NCBI GenBank assembly: GCA_016648135.1
Contig: JADDOH010024901.1
Location: forward strand, 1 to 64,000
Reading direction: 5' to 3'
Source: Agrypnia vestita
Taxonomy: Eukaryota > Arthropoda > Insecta > Trichoptera > Phryganeidae
DNA: 64,000 bases
Below, one piece after another: positions 9,536 through 21,299 of this stretch. Positions within the stretch are counted from its first letter, which is position 1. Each line of letters begins with the position of its first letter. The position numbers and the translations under genes are program-made. A model generated the notes under the pieces. The model saw only the letters and a list, made by a program, of their open reading frames with translations. It made no database searches and was not told the origin of the DNA.

Positions 9536-10790
9536 AATTGGTGGGATGAACTTTCTGCTCTAGACATCGAATCAGCAGCCTCTCGATTTTACTACATTTT
9601 ATTTGAAATAATTAAAAACTTTGTTCCATTTAAGCGCGTGCGCACGAACAAGTTCCCGATCTGGTTCTCCAAAGACCTCATCAAATTAAGTAAAAATAAA
9701 GATAAATCTTGGTTAAAATGGAAAACATATAGATGTTGCACCGACTACAGAACCTTTAGTATGTTTCGCGCAAGGCTAAAACTGCTTCAAAGCTCTGTTT
9801 TCGAAAATATATTAAAAATATCAAAAATGACATTTCATCCAATATTAAATGTTTCTGGTCCTACGCATCTACTTTCAAAAAATCTTCGGAACTGCCCTCA
9901 ACTATGTATCTCGAATCTCATCGCACTAATTATCCTCAGGAAATTTGCGAAATGTTTTCGTCATATTTCCAGTCGGTTCTCGAGCCCTCACATCCTGCCG
10001 CCAGTGATCAAATAATCTCTCCTGAAATCGAAACATCTGATATCCTTATCAGCAACATATAGTTTCCAGTGAATAATGTAATCGCAATCACAAAAGGCTT
10101 GGATACAAAAAAAGGCTCCAAACCCGACAACCTGGATCCATAGTTCCTTACGATGACGGTGGGGTCTATTTGTTCACCATTAAAAATACTATTCAACATG
10201 TGCATAGAGCAAGGCACCATTCCAAAAATATGGAAGCAGACATTCATCACTCCAATGCACAAGAATGGATCAAAACAGAATATTGAAAACTACAGACCGA
10301 TTTCTAAATTATCCGTTATCGCCAAGGTCTGAGAAACTGATTCATAACATACTATTCCCTATTTTTCGAAATAACATAATAGAGCAAAAACATGGATTCA
10401 TCCGTAATAAATCAACGATCTCCAACTTATTACTCTTTTCAAACTTCCTCTTTAACGCTATAGATGACAAAACTCAGGTCGATGCAATCTACACGAACTT
10501 CAAAAAGGCTTTCGACAAAATAGACCACGATATCCTCCTCAAAAAGATCGCTTTAAATGGTATTAAAGGCAACCTGTATCGCTGGTATGCCTCCTATACA
10601 TCCAATAGACAACAATGTGTCACTATCAATGGTTATCGTTCAAAGTGGATCCAAATAACTTCTGGTGTTCCGCAAGGATCAATCCTTGGACCTTTCCTTT
10701 TTAATTTATTCATCAATAGTGTTTTTAAGTGCTCTTAATTTTCTTCATTCTTACTCTTCACTGATGACTTAAAACCTTACTCAAAAATTT
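9536..10790 (+). pseudogene. Jockey-type LINE reverse transcriptase fragment
   Basis: A degraded but contiguous stretch starts WDELSALDIESAASRFYY and runs through NKFPIWFSKDLIKL (the spacer between endonuclease and RT). It then shows GSKPDNLDP, LFNMCIEQGTIPKIWKQ, ITPMHKNGS and NYRPISKLS, and after a frameshift near 10326 KLIHN, QKHGFIRNKST, YTNFKKAFDKIDHD and SGVPQGSILGPFLFNLFIN. The first catalytic Asp of the YTD-type motif is Asn (YTNF). The YADD box has decayed to FTDDLK in another frame at about 10768. Inactive, truncated at both ends and abutting Helitron H1. Jockey rather than CR1 is my best reading. Confidence 0.75.
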
Positions 10791-10854
10791 AAATTTTAAA
10801 TATATTCAGAATGTCCGCAACAATGTGTATTTTTACAAACATTATTTTATTATA

Positions 10855-11449
10855 ATAATCCTGGCCTACACAATATCAATACATTGTATAAAAGGAAGTT
10901 CCCAGCGAGCGTCTGTTCCTCTGTCTGTCTGTCTGTCTGTATGACCGCGCTTAACTCGAGAACCACTGAATGGATTTGTATGCGTATGTTTTGACTGTTA
11001 TGATCTGCATTCTATCAGGAATATTTTTATGTATTAATTGTTCTAGCACATATAGGAGCTGGGCATTAACAGTACAAGTGAATCAAGTCGGGAAAAACTT
11101 ACGGCTAAAGCGCTCTCATGGAAAACACTGCCTGAGCCCTTTGAGATACAAAAAAATTGTGCAGAAAAGGATTGTGTAAAATTAAATGATTTATAAAAAA
11201 GTCAGGAGAAGCATATATCTATCTTTTAAGGATAACTTACACTAACCATTTCTGTCTATAAAATTTCATCAATTGTATAACTAAGATGGTTAACTTTCCA
11301 GCAATTTATCATCATCTTATCAAATCATTTACCAGAGATCAAATTTATCCTGTACACCAAATCATTAAAATAAATATCTTAGAAGATATGACAACTTAAA
11401 AAAAGACGTGGACAAAACTGTACCGGGCGAAGCCGGGCCGGATTTCTAG
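10855..11449 (+). mobile_element. Helitron-like element of a second family (H2)
   Basis: A (CTGT)n run at 10919-10937, AACTCGAGAACCACTGAATG, and a 3' end TACCGGGCGAAGCCGGGCCG followed a few bases later by CTAG (11446-11449) and T. GC-rich hairpin potential next to CTAG is the Helitron 3' signature. A 5' TC near 10859 is plausible but not certain. No protein-coding content. Confidence 0.45.
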
Positions 11450-11539
11450 TATATAATAAATTAATTTTAAAGAAAACACATTGTTATTGTAAATTTGCAA
11501 TTTCAGTACGAAGTTCTGTGAATAATCAAACAAATTTTT

Positions 11540-11765
11540 ATTAATCTTTTACAAAATACATACAGAAAAATCAAATTAACGAAAAAAATATTAACTTATG
11601 TCAACTTACCAGACTGCCGTGGCGAAATTGGATCACGCGCCATCCCCGGATAGATTGGAGGTCCGTTGGTTCGAATCCCGGTAGCAGTTAAAATATTTTT
11701 TTCGTTAATTTGGTTTTTTTCTGTATGTCTTTTCTAATTTAATAAAAAAAATTGTGTAATAAATT
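11540..11765 (+). repeat. tRNA-derived SINE within an inverted repeat
   Basis: The tRNA-like core has an A box TGGCGAAATTGG (11620-11631) and a B box GGTTCGAATCC (11668-11678), the internal RNA polymerase III promoter arrangement. The 3' tail (TTCGTTAATTTGG...CTGTATGTCTTTT) is mirrored by an inverted copy upstream (about 11540-11600), so the unit is a foldback with the tRNA-like part in the loop. It is not a functional tRNA gene, since no acceptor-stem pairing is visible. Confidence 0.65.
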
Positions 11766-12255
11766 CATCTACAAACACTTTTTTTTGGTCACTTATGCGT
11801 ATGCTTATGATTTTAAGCTATTTATATGTCATATGGAATATAATACAGACGCATTCTATTTTGTTCATTTAAAAGTTAACTTTTGCGTTTTACATTTTAC
11901 TAGATAAATTTACATATGTACGTAATCATTCGGTTCTTGTTATTTCAAAATAAATTTATTCAAATGGAAACGTGCTCAAAGGAAACTTTGTAACAAATTT
12001 ATTCAAAAGGAAATTTGTTGGAAAAAACATATTTTAATACATTATACACACAAACCGTGTTCACCACCCAGTGTTTGTAAATTCACTCATTCAGTTAACC
12101 ATCACGCCATTTTGTCGTATGAGTACAAAGAGTAGAACACATACATTTGTTTATTTTGTCCGTTCAAAAGCATAACATATTATCATCTAGGTAAATAGAG
12201 AATACAAGATCGCACTTACCGTAAACTAGTATTTATAAATACACTATTTTTGAAT
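11766..12255. other. No gene seen
   Basis: AT-rich sequence without a recognisable repeat or ORF. Confidence 0.5.
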
Positions 12256-12525
12256 ATATCGTCGCTGTATATATAATTAAGCCTACTCGTGTGTGCCGTT
12301 TTAGTATATTCTGAGGTAAAAAAATGAAACTGTTTTAAAAAATAATTGCACAGACTAGATTTATGAAAAATATTTTAAATAATTACTCGGCAGACTTGCC
12401 AGATGAACGGCAAAGTTTTTTTTAGTGTATCTCTATTATTTATATGAAAAATTGACAAATTGATTCATTCATCTGAGAATGTATTAAACAGCACGTAGGC
12501 TTAATTATATATACAGCGACGATAT
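12256..12525. mobile_element. MITE, family M copy 1
   Basis: Terminal inverted repeats ATATCGTCGCTGTATATATA and the reverse complement TATATACAGCGACGATAT enclose about 270 bp without coding capacity; the complementarity extends about 60 bp inward. A second copy at 63010-63275 shares the interior AATTGCACAGACTA and CAGATGAACGGCAA. Probably a TA-targeting element, but the flanks do not settle this. Confidence 0.75.
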
Positions 12526-13227
12526 GACACTCAACTAAAAATTAAGGGTTAAAAATCATCATCTAAAACAGCGGTTCTCAACCATTTTGAAGTCAGGAAG
12601 TAGGTACATTTGATTAAATGAAAAATTTGCAGATTTTTCGATTCCATACAGCTTACGATAGCGGTTTAATCTACTTTTACAAGTGCGTCAGCTCTGTATC
12701 CATGACACCTTCGCTAACCACTTATTATAATTAACATCATAAGAAAAATTTGCAGCCAGTTTTTTTCCGATTCCTTAGAGAGTCTACGATACACTGAGTA
12801 CTCGCAGTAAATCCTTTTTTGGGTAACGAAAATTTTATGCAGTCTGAATGATGAAATATTTGGAAATTGACCCTCCTTCCCATCACCTTAGGTTGTAAAA
12901 ATTTTCTGGCGGGAAAATTAATAGTTCACTTACATATGGATAAAACAATCTATTCAAACACCTTAGAAAAATATTTTTACGAATTTCATGTAGATAAAAC
13001 ACCATTCGCTATTGAAAATTAATAATTCATATGAAGATTCAAAGTGAACAGTTTACTTCATTAAACGACTTGACTCGATGAACGACAGTTCTAATTACTG
13101 AACTTAAATTCCCATCTCTATTAGTCCGTCTAAATAATCTACTTCTACAGGTGCATAAGTTCTATGGTTTTGACTAACTAACTACCTTATTATCGTATAA
13201 AAAGTGCTTAGGTTTTCATGGCCGATC
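12526..13227. other. No gene seen
   Basis: AT-rich unique sequence; no domain or repeat recognised. Confidence 0.5.
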
Positions 13228-13251
13228 AGCATGCTCATAAACGAGCATGCT
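13228..13251. repeat. Short hairpin
   Basis: AGCATGCTC and GAGCATGCT form a 9-bp stem around a short loop. Related AGCATG/CACTAATAAGCA words recur at 13635-13780, so this is part of a decayed local repeat. Confidence 0.6.
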
Positions 13252-13634
13252 GAAAGCTAACAATCAAACACACATGTTTATTAGTGGCATTCTTTTGTTA
13301 TAGAATAGAGACGCTCTTGTTCAAAATGGAAATTTTGCAAACTAAAACAGGAAATTCAAGTGAACCAATAAATTGAAACAGTTCCCGAGTTTCCATCCGC
13401 ACATTTTTGATTTTAGTTTTTATAATTTTATTGTAAGATTTGAAACATTCATGTATTTTTAATAAAGCTTCATAAACATTATTTCTTGCTATATTATTTT
13501 TACACCGACATTTGTGATTCCTATAATAAGTCACGAAAAGTAATGTTTTGTCATCTCCCCAACGCGCCATATTTGTTTCATCTGTCGCGGACTGAGAAGA
13601 TCGCATTGATAACCGATACTAGCCGCGAATGACA

Positions 13635-13785
13635 TTAGCATGCCATCAACCAACCGGCGGTTGATTTTTGAGCGTGCCACTAATGAGCATGCTAATGTGC
13701 GTGCACACATGCCACTAATAAGCAAAGGCTTAAGAAGGTCAATACTGCGCATGCTCACGTGCCACTAATAAGCATGTGTATCAGT
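13635..13785. repeat. Short imperfect tandem motif GTGCCACTAATAAGCATG
   Basis: At least three variants (near 13675, 13710 and 13759) of GCCACTAATRAGCA interspersed with AGCATGC words. Non-coding. Confidence 0.5.
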
Positions 13786-13944
13786 ACCTCAAATCCCGTC
13801 TATTTCACCTAAAAATTAAATAAAACATTTATCAAAATATTACGACAAGAACTGCGCTGATAAAATTGTCACAGACACTTTTAAATTGATTTGTTTCCCG
13901 GGACATCTTGTTCCGCTCAGATTATATTATTGCGGACGGTAGAC

Positions 13945-13971
13945 ACGCCGCACATTCCATATGTGCGGCGT
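13945..13971. repeat. GC-rich hairpin
   Basis: ACGCCGCACAT and ATGTGCGGCGT pair perfectly (11 bp) around a 5-nt loop TCCAT. No U-run follows, so it is not a terminator-like signal; function unknown. Confidence 0.6.
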
Positions 13972-14218
13972 ATCTGCCTCGATATAATATATTATACAGT
14001 ACGGAATTCGGACAGAGTCGCCGCTGTATGTCCGACTTATACGAGTACGTACTAGCGGCTGGGCTGTGATGTCGTTTTGGCGAGAGGTTCCGGAACTCGA
14101 CAACGTTCATCCCAATGCAGCAACAACATAATAATTACTACTCATACTGCGTTACTCTGTATTGGTTATTTTGGCAAATCTCTATGGTGTAGGTGCAAGT
14201 GGTTTATCCACTACCATA

Positions 14219-14850
14219 TTTTCACGTGTCGTGGCTAGGGAAGAATTAATGAGAGCACTGGTAATTGATTAGCGATTTGTTAATTAATGATTAATGAATT
14301 ATAAAATGTACAATGTTATTTAACACGAATTTAACTTAACGCTATCATTTAATCTTCATTATTACACAATATATCACTCGAATATGAACACTTAATTATC
14401 GCTGGGTAACAAGTATCTATCACATGCTAGAATATTTCGTTCTCGCACGTAGTATATCAACGCCAGTTAGGTACTTCGCTCGATATTTGTCGCTTCGCAA
14501 TTCACGACTGGTCACCCTGGGCATCATCTCGCGGCCCGCGCATACTTCGCACTGAATCAAACTGTCAAACTCGACAAATACGCTGCGGACTAGATCCGCG
14601 CTATTTATACCTGCAAATACTGGTATTTTCGTACTTTCTAGATTATTCTAGAGCTTAGGAGAAGGTTCTTGTTACTTCTCGGTTGTACCAGGCGTTTCTA
14701 GACATTTGTAGAAGCTTCCCGAAGGTTGTCCTTTCTCGATCCTTCAATAGTGTTGTTCTATGTTGACATATTACCAGAGTTTCGGACAGCGTAAAAATTC
14801 TTTTTGGCATCTCATTACGATATTAATTACTTCGATCCGCCCGGGGTACA
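14219..14850 (-). mobile_element. Gypsy-type solo LTR
   Basis: On the minus strand it starts TGTACCCCGGGCGGATCGAA, which resembles Ty3/gypsy LTR ends. It carries repeated TTCTAGAA-type words and a TATA box in GTATAAATAGCGCGG, then a GC-richer R region, and ends at CCACGACACGTGAAAATA. The end resembles 968-1580. No gag/pol follows on either side. No matching target duplication was found, so it may be one LTR of a deleted element. Confidence 0.55.
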
Positions 14851-15173
14851 GTTGGAATCGTATTCATAAAGGTTGAAAGGAAAGGAAAAAAGGCTTAAAG
14901 CAAATAGATTACTTATAGGATGTTGGTGTATTCTTGGCTCTAAAATGATATATGCTGTAACTCGCATGGTAATTACGCAATACTGAATTAGTTAAGAATA
15001 TTTCGCGCAAGCTATGTTACGGCAAATAACACTCCGAAATTGACAATGAATCTTAGAAACGGAAGAATATTAGTCCCCTGGATTGCCATCTCTGCAAATG
15101 TCTCTGTTTGTCCTTGCATACCCTATTTGATTCTAGATATCTTTCACTACCATATACACCCTTGCTGCTGGAG

Positions 15174-15290
15174 AAAATAGGACTAACTTTCTGGTGTCCT
15201 GGAATGGAGCTCGAACCACCAACCACCGGATAACATTATTTGCTTGCCTCGGTAATCGGGTACACGCCGCATCATAATTTATCTAGCTAT
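15174..15290 (-). repeat. tRNA-derived SINE, second family (minus)
   Basis: AATAGGACTAACTTTCTGGT then TCGAACCACCAACCACCGGA; the minus strand has a B-box-like GGTTCGAGCTCC. A shorter copy with a better B box lies at 46593-46650. Confidence 0.5.
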
Positions 15291-15628
15291 TTGCGAATCA
15301 CCGGACGAATCACACGTGTAGCGATGGGTAAATTTATTAAAAACCCGTGTATCGTTAAATTGATTCCTGCTTTCATGTGATTTTCTAATGAAAATTTAAT
15401 GAGAGAGAAAATGAAATGGAATTGCATTCTGTATTGCACGTACCAAAATTTTGTGCCTTGGATTTAATAATATTATTCAATAGGAGTTTCTTACTTTTTT
15501 GAAAATGTCTTAACAGATTTCATTGAATTTTATGTAATTTTATCAAGAAAGTCTGATGTGTTTGAAACTAAAAAAATATATTAACAATGACTTAGAAATT
15601 AGACACAGTATTAACAGTAGGTTAAGTA

Positions 15629-16518
15629 TCTATACCTATAAAACTCAATGTCTGTCTGTCTGTCGGTTCCCTATACAATTTTACAAAGTTTGTCCGATTC
15701 GATTCAAATTTTTCGTACTTATGCTTTAGGACCCGGCGGGTAACATAGGGGACACATCTCTCCTATTTCTTTATATTTAAATGTGTATACCCCTTTCCCT
15801 CCCCCTTATATATCTTCGATCCAAATCTGTACCGTTGGACCTATCGGACTCAAAATTAGGAAACTTATTCTTTATTGATATCTCCCCTGTATTTTTTCAC
15901 CCATTCCCCTCCCCCTGATATTATTTTCGATGAATATCTGTACTATTTGACCGATCGGACTCAAAATTTGGAAACTTATTCTTTAGAACCCGGTGGGTTA
16001 CAAATGCGCAATTATCCCCTTCCCTTTACCCCATCCCTCGTGTGTTACATTTTAATTTTCTGTACAAATCTATACCGTTTGACCGATCTGACCCAAATTA
16101 TTTTGCATTCTTATTCTTTAGGATCCAGCGGGTAACAAAAACAACTTTTCCCCCTCACCTTTTACTCAACCCCCTCACCTGAAATATTTTTTGTAGAAAT
16201 ATACATAGTTTATTTATCCGTTTATTCTTTAAGATAAGAAAGGCGACATTTCCACCCTCTCCCTTTACCCCTTCCTCTCCCGCTGATATTTTTTCAACGC
16301 AAATCAATACTGTTCTACCGAATTATGCAAAAAATATTCTTAAGGAACTGGTGGTAAACGTAAGCCACATTTCTCCCTCTGGACATCCCATCCATCAGAG
16401 CCTAAATTACATGGAAAACATGTTTTTTTAAGAGGCTTTGCAAAACAATTTGTTTCCCCTCGCAATCTTATTTTTAACTTAATCCGCAACCCTTGCAACG
16501 CCAGGTACAAACAGCTAG
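15629..16518 (+). mobile_element. Non-autonomous Helitron-like element H3
   Basis: The 5' end TCTATACCTATAAAACTCAA is followed by (TGTC)n. The 3' end is a degenerate hairpin (ACCCTTGCAACGCCAGGT), ACAAACAG, CTAG (16515-16518), then T. It is inserted between A and T. The interior holds about five 115-130-bp tandem units (GACCGATCGGACTCAAAATT, TTATTCTTTAGGACCC, a C-rich stretch). Same family as H1, H4 and H5, and the longest copy. No coding genes; ORFs inside it follow the repeat periodicity. Confidence 0.7.
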
Positions 16519-16689
16519 TTATAAATAAAAACATTAATATAAAGTATTATAAATCAATATAAAGTATAGAAATTTTAAAAAATTAATGACAAATATTATA
16601 AACGAAAAAAAAAATTTTTCTAATTAGTTGTTCAAATCCCACATATTTATTATTTGTTTTTGATTGTGTTGATGCTTCCAATTTTAATT

Positions 16690-16790
16690 TAAATATACAT
16701 TGTATCCTGATGAAGGGATCGTTGGACCCGCAACATATTGATTGTCTGATAAATAGCGGTTTTAAACAAAATGTTTTCTCTTTATTAATA
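16690..16790 (+). repeat. Penelope-type 3' repeat, mutated hammerhead motif
   Basis: CTGATGA (16707-16713), a stem II with one bulge (GGGATC/GACCC), then GCAAC instead of GAAAC and ATT instead of GTH. The tail GATAAATAGCGGTTTTAAACAA is the usual Penelope tail. The two core changes should abolish self-cleavage. Confidence 0.5.
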
Positions 16791-17724
16791 AAAAAAAAAC
16801 ATTAACAAATATTAAGTATTACTACTCTGAAATTTCATATTTATTCACGCTGTCATCATTTTAAAATTAAACTAGGTTTATTTTATAATCGGGCTACTAT
16901 TAAAATGAGGCTTAAATTTAAACAACAAAAGCGTTTTTTGAAAAAAAAAAACGGCCACCCTTTGCTTACCCAGCAACAAAATTCTTCTTCTTGCGTTCTT
17001 TTCTACACCTTTTTCATGCCATTTTACATATAAATGTCTAAAATTCCATTCTCTCATACAGTGGCAATTATATTTATTAATAAAAAGAACAACAGACGAG
17101 AAACACATATTAAAAGTAAACCATTTTGGTCCAAAAACCCAGTGAAATTTTAGTGTACTCATCATCAAAGGAAATTTGCACCAATATTGCGAATTACTCC
17201 ACTTGGTGTTTGCGAGCATGGTGCGCCATCTGTGAATCGTCCGACGTATTACGGATGGCATCCCCAACTATGCGAGCAAAATTCTAAATACCGCGATGCA
17301 TCCACTTCCGTAAGTTTGGTTAACTCTCAATTTGATTTTACGTTGATTGAACTGTGCACATCCTTGCAAATTTGATTCACAAACTTCATAACAAGTTTTA
17401 CATTTCGTGTCAAGCTTTAGCAGATCATTTCACAAATGTTTTAATTAGTTTCACAATCCGTCGCTAGTAGGTAGGTACGTGGGGAATGGAGATATTAAAT
17501 TCCTAGGAAATATGTTGATAGTTTGTTACTCAGTGAAAGTTTGACGTGTATCGCTAGATTAACCGATATTATCTTATATTATTATCATATTGAGGTAAAC
17601 TATACAAGTCTCCCAGGGACGACGCTATTAATATTAAGATTTAAAAACATACGCATATTTTTATTAAAATATTTTAGACTTTAAATTGCATAGGACGACC
17701 TTCAATGTTATGATAACATTAACA

Positions 17725-18245
17725 GTATAATAAAGCAAAGCATGTCAAAGAAAAAAATGTGATTTCACCAAGCATAACACCCTCTCATTACCACAAACTA
17801 ATCTACCTATAAAACTCAATGTCTGTCTGTCTGTTCTCTATACAAATCTACACCGTTTGTCGAATTCGACTCAAATTTTGCATACTTATGCTTTAGGACA
17901 TTCTATCTCCTCCCCTCCCCCTGATATATTTTCAATGCAAATCTGTACCGTTCGACCGATCGGAATCAATATTTGGAAGCTTATTCTTTAGGACCCTGTG
18001 GGTAACATAGGTGACATTTCCTCCCTACACTTTTACCCCTTCCCCTCCCCCTGACATATTTTCCGTGGAAATCTATACCGCTCGAATCGAACATCTGTTT
18101 TCCCCCACAAATTTATTTTCAATTTAATCCTTAACCCGTGCAACTCCGGGTACAAACAGCTAGTAGTATGATAAAGCAAAGCATGCAAAAAAAAAGTGAT
18201 TTCACCAAGCATAACGTCTTCTCATTACTATAAGTATGTAGAACT
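17725..18245 (+). repeat. ~75-bp direct repeat flanking Helitron H4
   Basis: AGTATAATAAAGCAAAGCATG...TGATTTCACCAAGCATAAC...CTCATTA occurs at about 17725-17795 and again at about 18166-18235, on either side of H4. The copies differ at several positions and by a small indel. The repeat is far longer than any Helitron target effect, so a local duplication is involved. Confidence 0.7.
17802..18163 (+). mobile_element. Non-autonomous Helitron-like element H4 (short)
   Basis: 5' TCTACCTATAAAACTCAATG; 3' perfect hairpin ACCCG-TGCAACTC-CGGGT (18134-18151), 8 nt, CTAG (18160-18163), then T. Preceded by A. Has about two internal units. This is the cleanest terminus of the family and the best reference for it. 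Confidence 0.75.
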
Positions 18246-18837
18246 AGCTTCAAGCCGATTGGTCCAAATAGGGCTCCACTATAAGCATAGATCGTTGAAT
18301 ACGCGCTTTTATTTTTCTTCCCACACATGTGAACACACACACGAATACATAAAAAAGCATACACACGCGGCCACACAAATACACACACTCACACAAACTC
18401 ACCGTTTGACATTTTGTTTTTTCTTATTTTTTTATCGATCCTGGTTTAATATTCTTTTATATATATGTTTTCTTGTAATTGGTCCAAGGCTCTGCACATC
18501 AATAATTGTTTTTTTTTTAAGATTTATTAATTATATGACTGTAAGAAAACCAATAAATGAAAAATAAAAGAAAATAAAATATGGTAAGGAGGATTCCATG
18601 AATCGTGGACACGCGCCGTAATTCAGTACATAGCGAATGAATATTTAGATAATTTAGGGCCGGTTGTATCAACTTGGTTTATAGTAATAGTTCGTAAAAG
18701 CGAAGATTTTTACGAAAGCGGTTGTTTGATAGGTGGAAAATGCAAAAATCTCTGTTTGAAATGAAAGATTTTATTAGTACGCTTTTTTGTAGAGATACAG
18801 AATCTGTTTTTTTGTTAAATAATTAATTTAGCATCGC
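18246..18837. other. No gene seen; CA-rich patch
   Basis: Contains a CACA-rich patch (18330-18400) that leaves stop-poor frames on both strands, and AT-rich DNA. No recognisable protein. Confidence 0.4.
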
Positions 18838-19321
18838 AAATCGAAAATGTTCAAGCTTTTATGACCTAATGTCAATAGTTAAGGAGATATGCGACATCAA
18901 AGTTTGCATTTTTTTTTCTATATTTCTGACCTATTTTTTGTAAAACGTTGGACTATCATTACAGTAACTCATATCGATTATGAAAAATTCATTTGTTTAA
19001 ATATAAGTTAAATAAAATGATAAAAACCCTGAAAAAATTCCAATTGGAATGTTTTCCAATTGGATTTCAAAGGTTTTTATTTTTTTATTTGACTCGTATT
19101 AAAGAGAATGAATTTTTCATATTCGTTATAAGTTACTGTAATGATAGTCCAACGTTTTACAAAAAATAAGTCAGGAATATTGAAAAAAAAGTGCAAACTT
19201 TGATGTCGCATATCTCCTTAACTATTGATATTAGGTCATAATAGCTTGAACATTTTCGACTCATAATCAAGGCAGGAATACAGTCCTGCGAGGTTATTAA
19301 TGTTTTACAAATAACCCTGTA
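18838..19321. mobile_element. Palindromic foldback element FB (near-complete)
   Basis: Two arms of about 190 bp (AATGTTCAAGC...GACCTAAT...GTCAATAGTTAAGGAGATAT...) meet near 19035 at CCAATTGGAATGTTTTCCAA. The right arm continues through CCTGCGAGGTTATTAATG to the terminal ATAACCCTGTAT; the outermost part of the left arm is lost. No coding. At least nine related fragments occur in the window. Confidence 0.75.
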
Positions 19322-19989
19322 TATATAATGTGGCTTTCCAAATATTTTTGTTATTTTTTTAAATAAAAGCTTTTTTGCATTGCTCTGAAAAGAGTATATA
19401 TTTTATTAACAAAAGAACGTAATATTTGACATTAAAATTTAAAAATAATAAGAGTACACATCATACCTAAGAAACAACATTTTAAGCTATTATTTTATAT
19501 TAGAAACTTTATCAATTATTAAATATGTATTATTCACCGGTATATTATAATTTCCTCAATAGGTCGATTGTCAGTTGTTTATGAAAAATTTTCACACAAA
19601 TTAAAACGTTCCATTTTAACAATTCAAATTAAATTAAGATCAATAGGTACCTACTGAACTTTATTTACATATATGTATCTTATTACAAATTGTTCATTAT
19701 TAAAAAGATGCTAAATTCTTACTAGGTGCGTTCAATTCGTTCATATTTTTATTTTTATATGTATACCAACCGGAGTGTAGCTTCATTTCACAAGATTCTA
19801 AATAAGTTAAAAATTACTTCTTTGCAAAAATTGACATCATTACATATCGAATATTACACATAGTCAATCATAATACCTACTTATTCTACATATTACATTT
19901 TAAAATTTTCAAGTAGGTATATACGCAAAATCACATCAACAAATGCCCGGCACAATTTCATTTAGACCAAACTTTTAAAATTTCTAATA
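19322..19989. other. No gene seen
   Basis: AT-rich; ends at TA, the target of mariner copy 1. Confidence 0.5.
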
Positions 19990-21103
19990 TTAGGTCCTTA
20001 CATATGAAATTGGCGTTTAGTATGGGAGGAACATAAAGCCGATTTTTTTTTATTATAATATATTTATTTAATCAAAGTATGTACCATTGCTATCTATGCA
20101 CTTTTGCCATCTCATAGGTAGTTCATCGATCCCTTTACTAAAAAAACCATTCGGACGGGAATCAATAAAATTTTTGAAGGCGGTTTGGACTGCCCCATCG
20201 GAGTTGAATTTTTTCCTTTGCAAGAAGTTATCCAAATTTCGAAAAAAATGGTAATCTGTTGGGGCAAGGTCCGGAGAGTACGGTGGATGTCTTAGACATT
20301 CCAATTGAAGCTCCTCTAATTTGGTAGCCGTCTGTTGTGCAGTGTGTGGTCTAGCGTTATCATGAAGCAGCAGTGGCCTAGAGCGATTAACCAGCCTCGG
20401 TTGTTTAGCAGCTAGCTTTTCCATCATGGTTTGCAGTTGCTGACAATAGACATCTGCCGTAATCGTCTGGCCAGATTTAAGAAAGCTGTAGTGAACGACA
20501 CCAGCACTAGTCCACCAAACGCTCACAAGTAACTTTTTTGGAGTCAATTTTCGCTTGGGGCAAGGTGAGGTACCCACCTTTCAAGCTTTTTCACCTTACC
20601 AATTTGCTTCAAGTGGATTAAAACAGTTTTATCACTAACACCGCAGCCTGCAGCTAACTCGGATGTGGTTTGCGATGGATCCGCTTCCACAATAGCCTTC
20701 AATTCTTCATTATCAACTTTGGTCTCCGGCCGTCCACGGGGCTTGTTCTGCAGGTCGAAATTTCCAGAACGAAAACGTTGGAACCAAAAACGCACTGTGT
20801 TTTCTTTTGCGGCACCGTCGCCATACACATCATTAATCCTTCGAGCCATTTCTGCAGCACTGGTGCCACGGTGGAACTCGTACTCGTAAATAACGCGATA
20901 TTTCAAGTTTTTTATTTTGTAAACTGAGTGACGCAAAGAAAAAAACAATTGAGGAAAAAACAAATGAATTATAATTTTCAAAACACAAATACATGAGTAA
21001 ATAGCTGTATAAATTTGGATTTGGAATTCCTAACCAAAGAGAAGATATTTGAGATCAAATTTGCCAGTACGGCAAAACGCCAATTTCATATGTAAGGACC
21101 TAA
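19990..21103 (-). mobile_element. Mariner element copy 1, internally deleted
   Basis: 29-bp terminal inverted repeats (TTAGGTCCTTACATATGAAA...) with flanking TA duplications (19988-19989, 21104-21105). It is 1,114 bp against 1,286 bp for copies 3 and 4; about 172 bp is missing at about 20561. Confidence 0.92.
20068..20915 (-). pseudogene. Mariner transposase, deleted and frameshifted
   Basis: Copy of the 339-residue transposase described at 36446. The initiator ATG is changed to an isoleucine codon (KIKNLKYR). About 172 bp is deleted between WVPH and CPKRK, removing the first catalytic Asp (TCDEKW). Since 172 is not a multiple of 3, the downstream part is out of frame. The HDNARPH and YSPDLAPTDYHFF motifs survive in the second frame. 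Non-functional, although the ends could still be mobilised in trans. Confidence 0.9.
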
Positions 21104-21299
21104 TATATGCATATTATATTGTATTAAAATTAATTTCTCAATTTTATATACACCGCCAAACTCGATTTTCGGTTTTTTATGAATGAAATTTTATGAAAGT
21201 TTTTATGGGTTGAGATCTAATCTTCTTCTATAGATGGTTAGAGCATAGTTGCGTCAAATTTTGAAATAAAAAGGATAAAGAATATTATACATATAAATG

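Noticed and set aside
11612..11690. Intact tRNA gene
   Set aside because: A and B boxes are present but no acceptor stem or proper cloverleaf; the repeated AT tail makes it a SINE.
15720..16330. CRISPR-like spacing in the Helitron tandem units
   Set aside because: Units are imperfect 115-130-bp tandem copies without unique spacers, in a eukaryotic genome.
18131..18567. ORFs over the CA-rich patch
   Set aside because: Low-complexity translation (His/Thr or Cys/Val rich), no domain.
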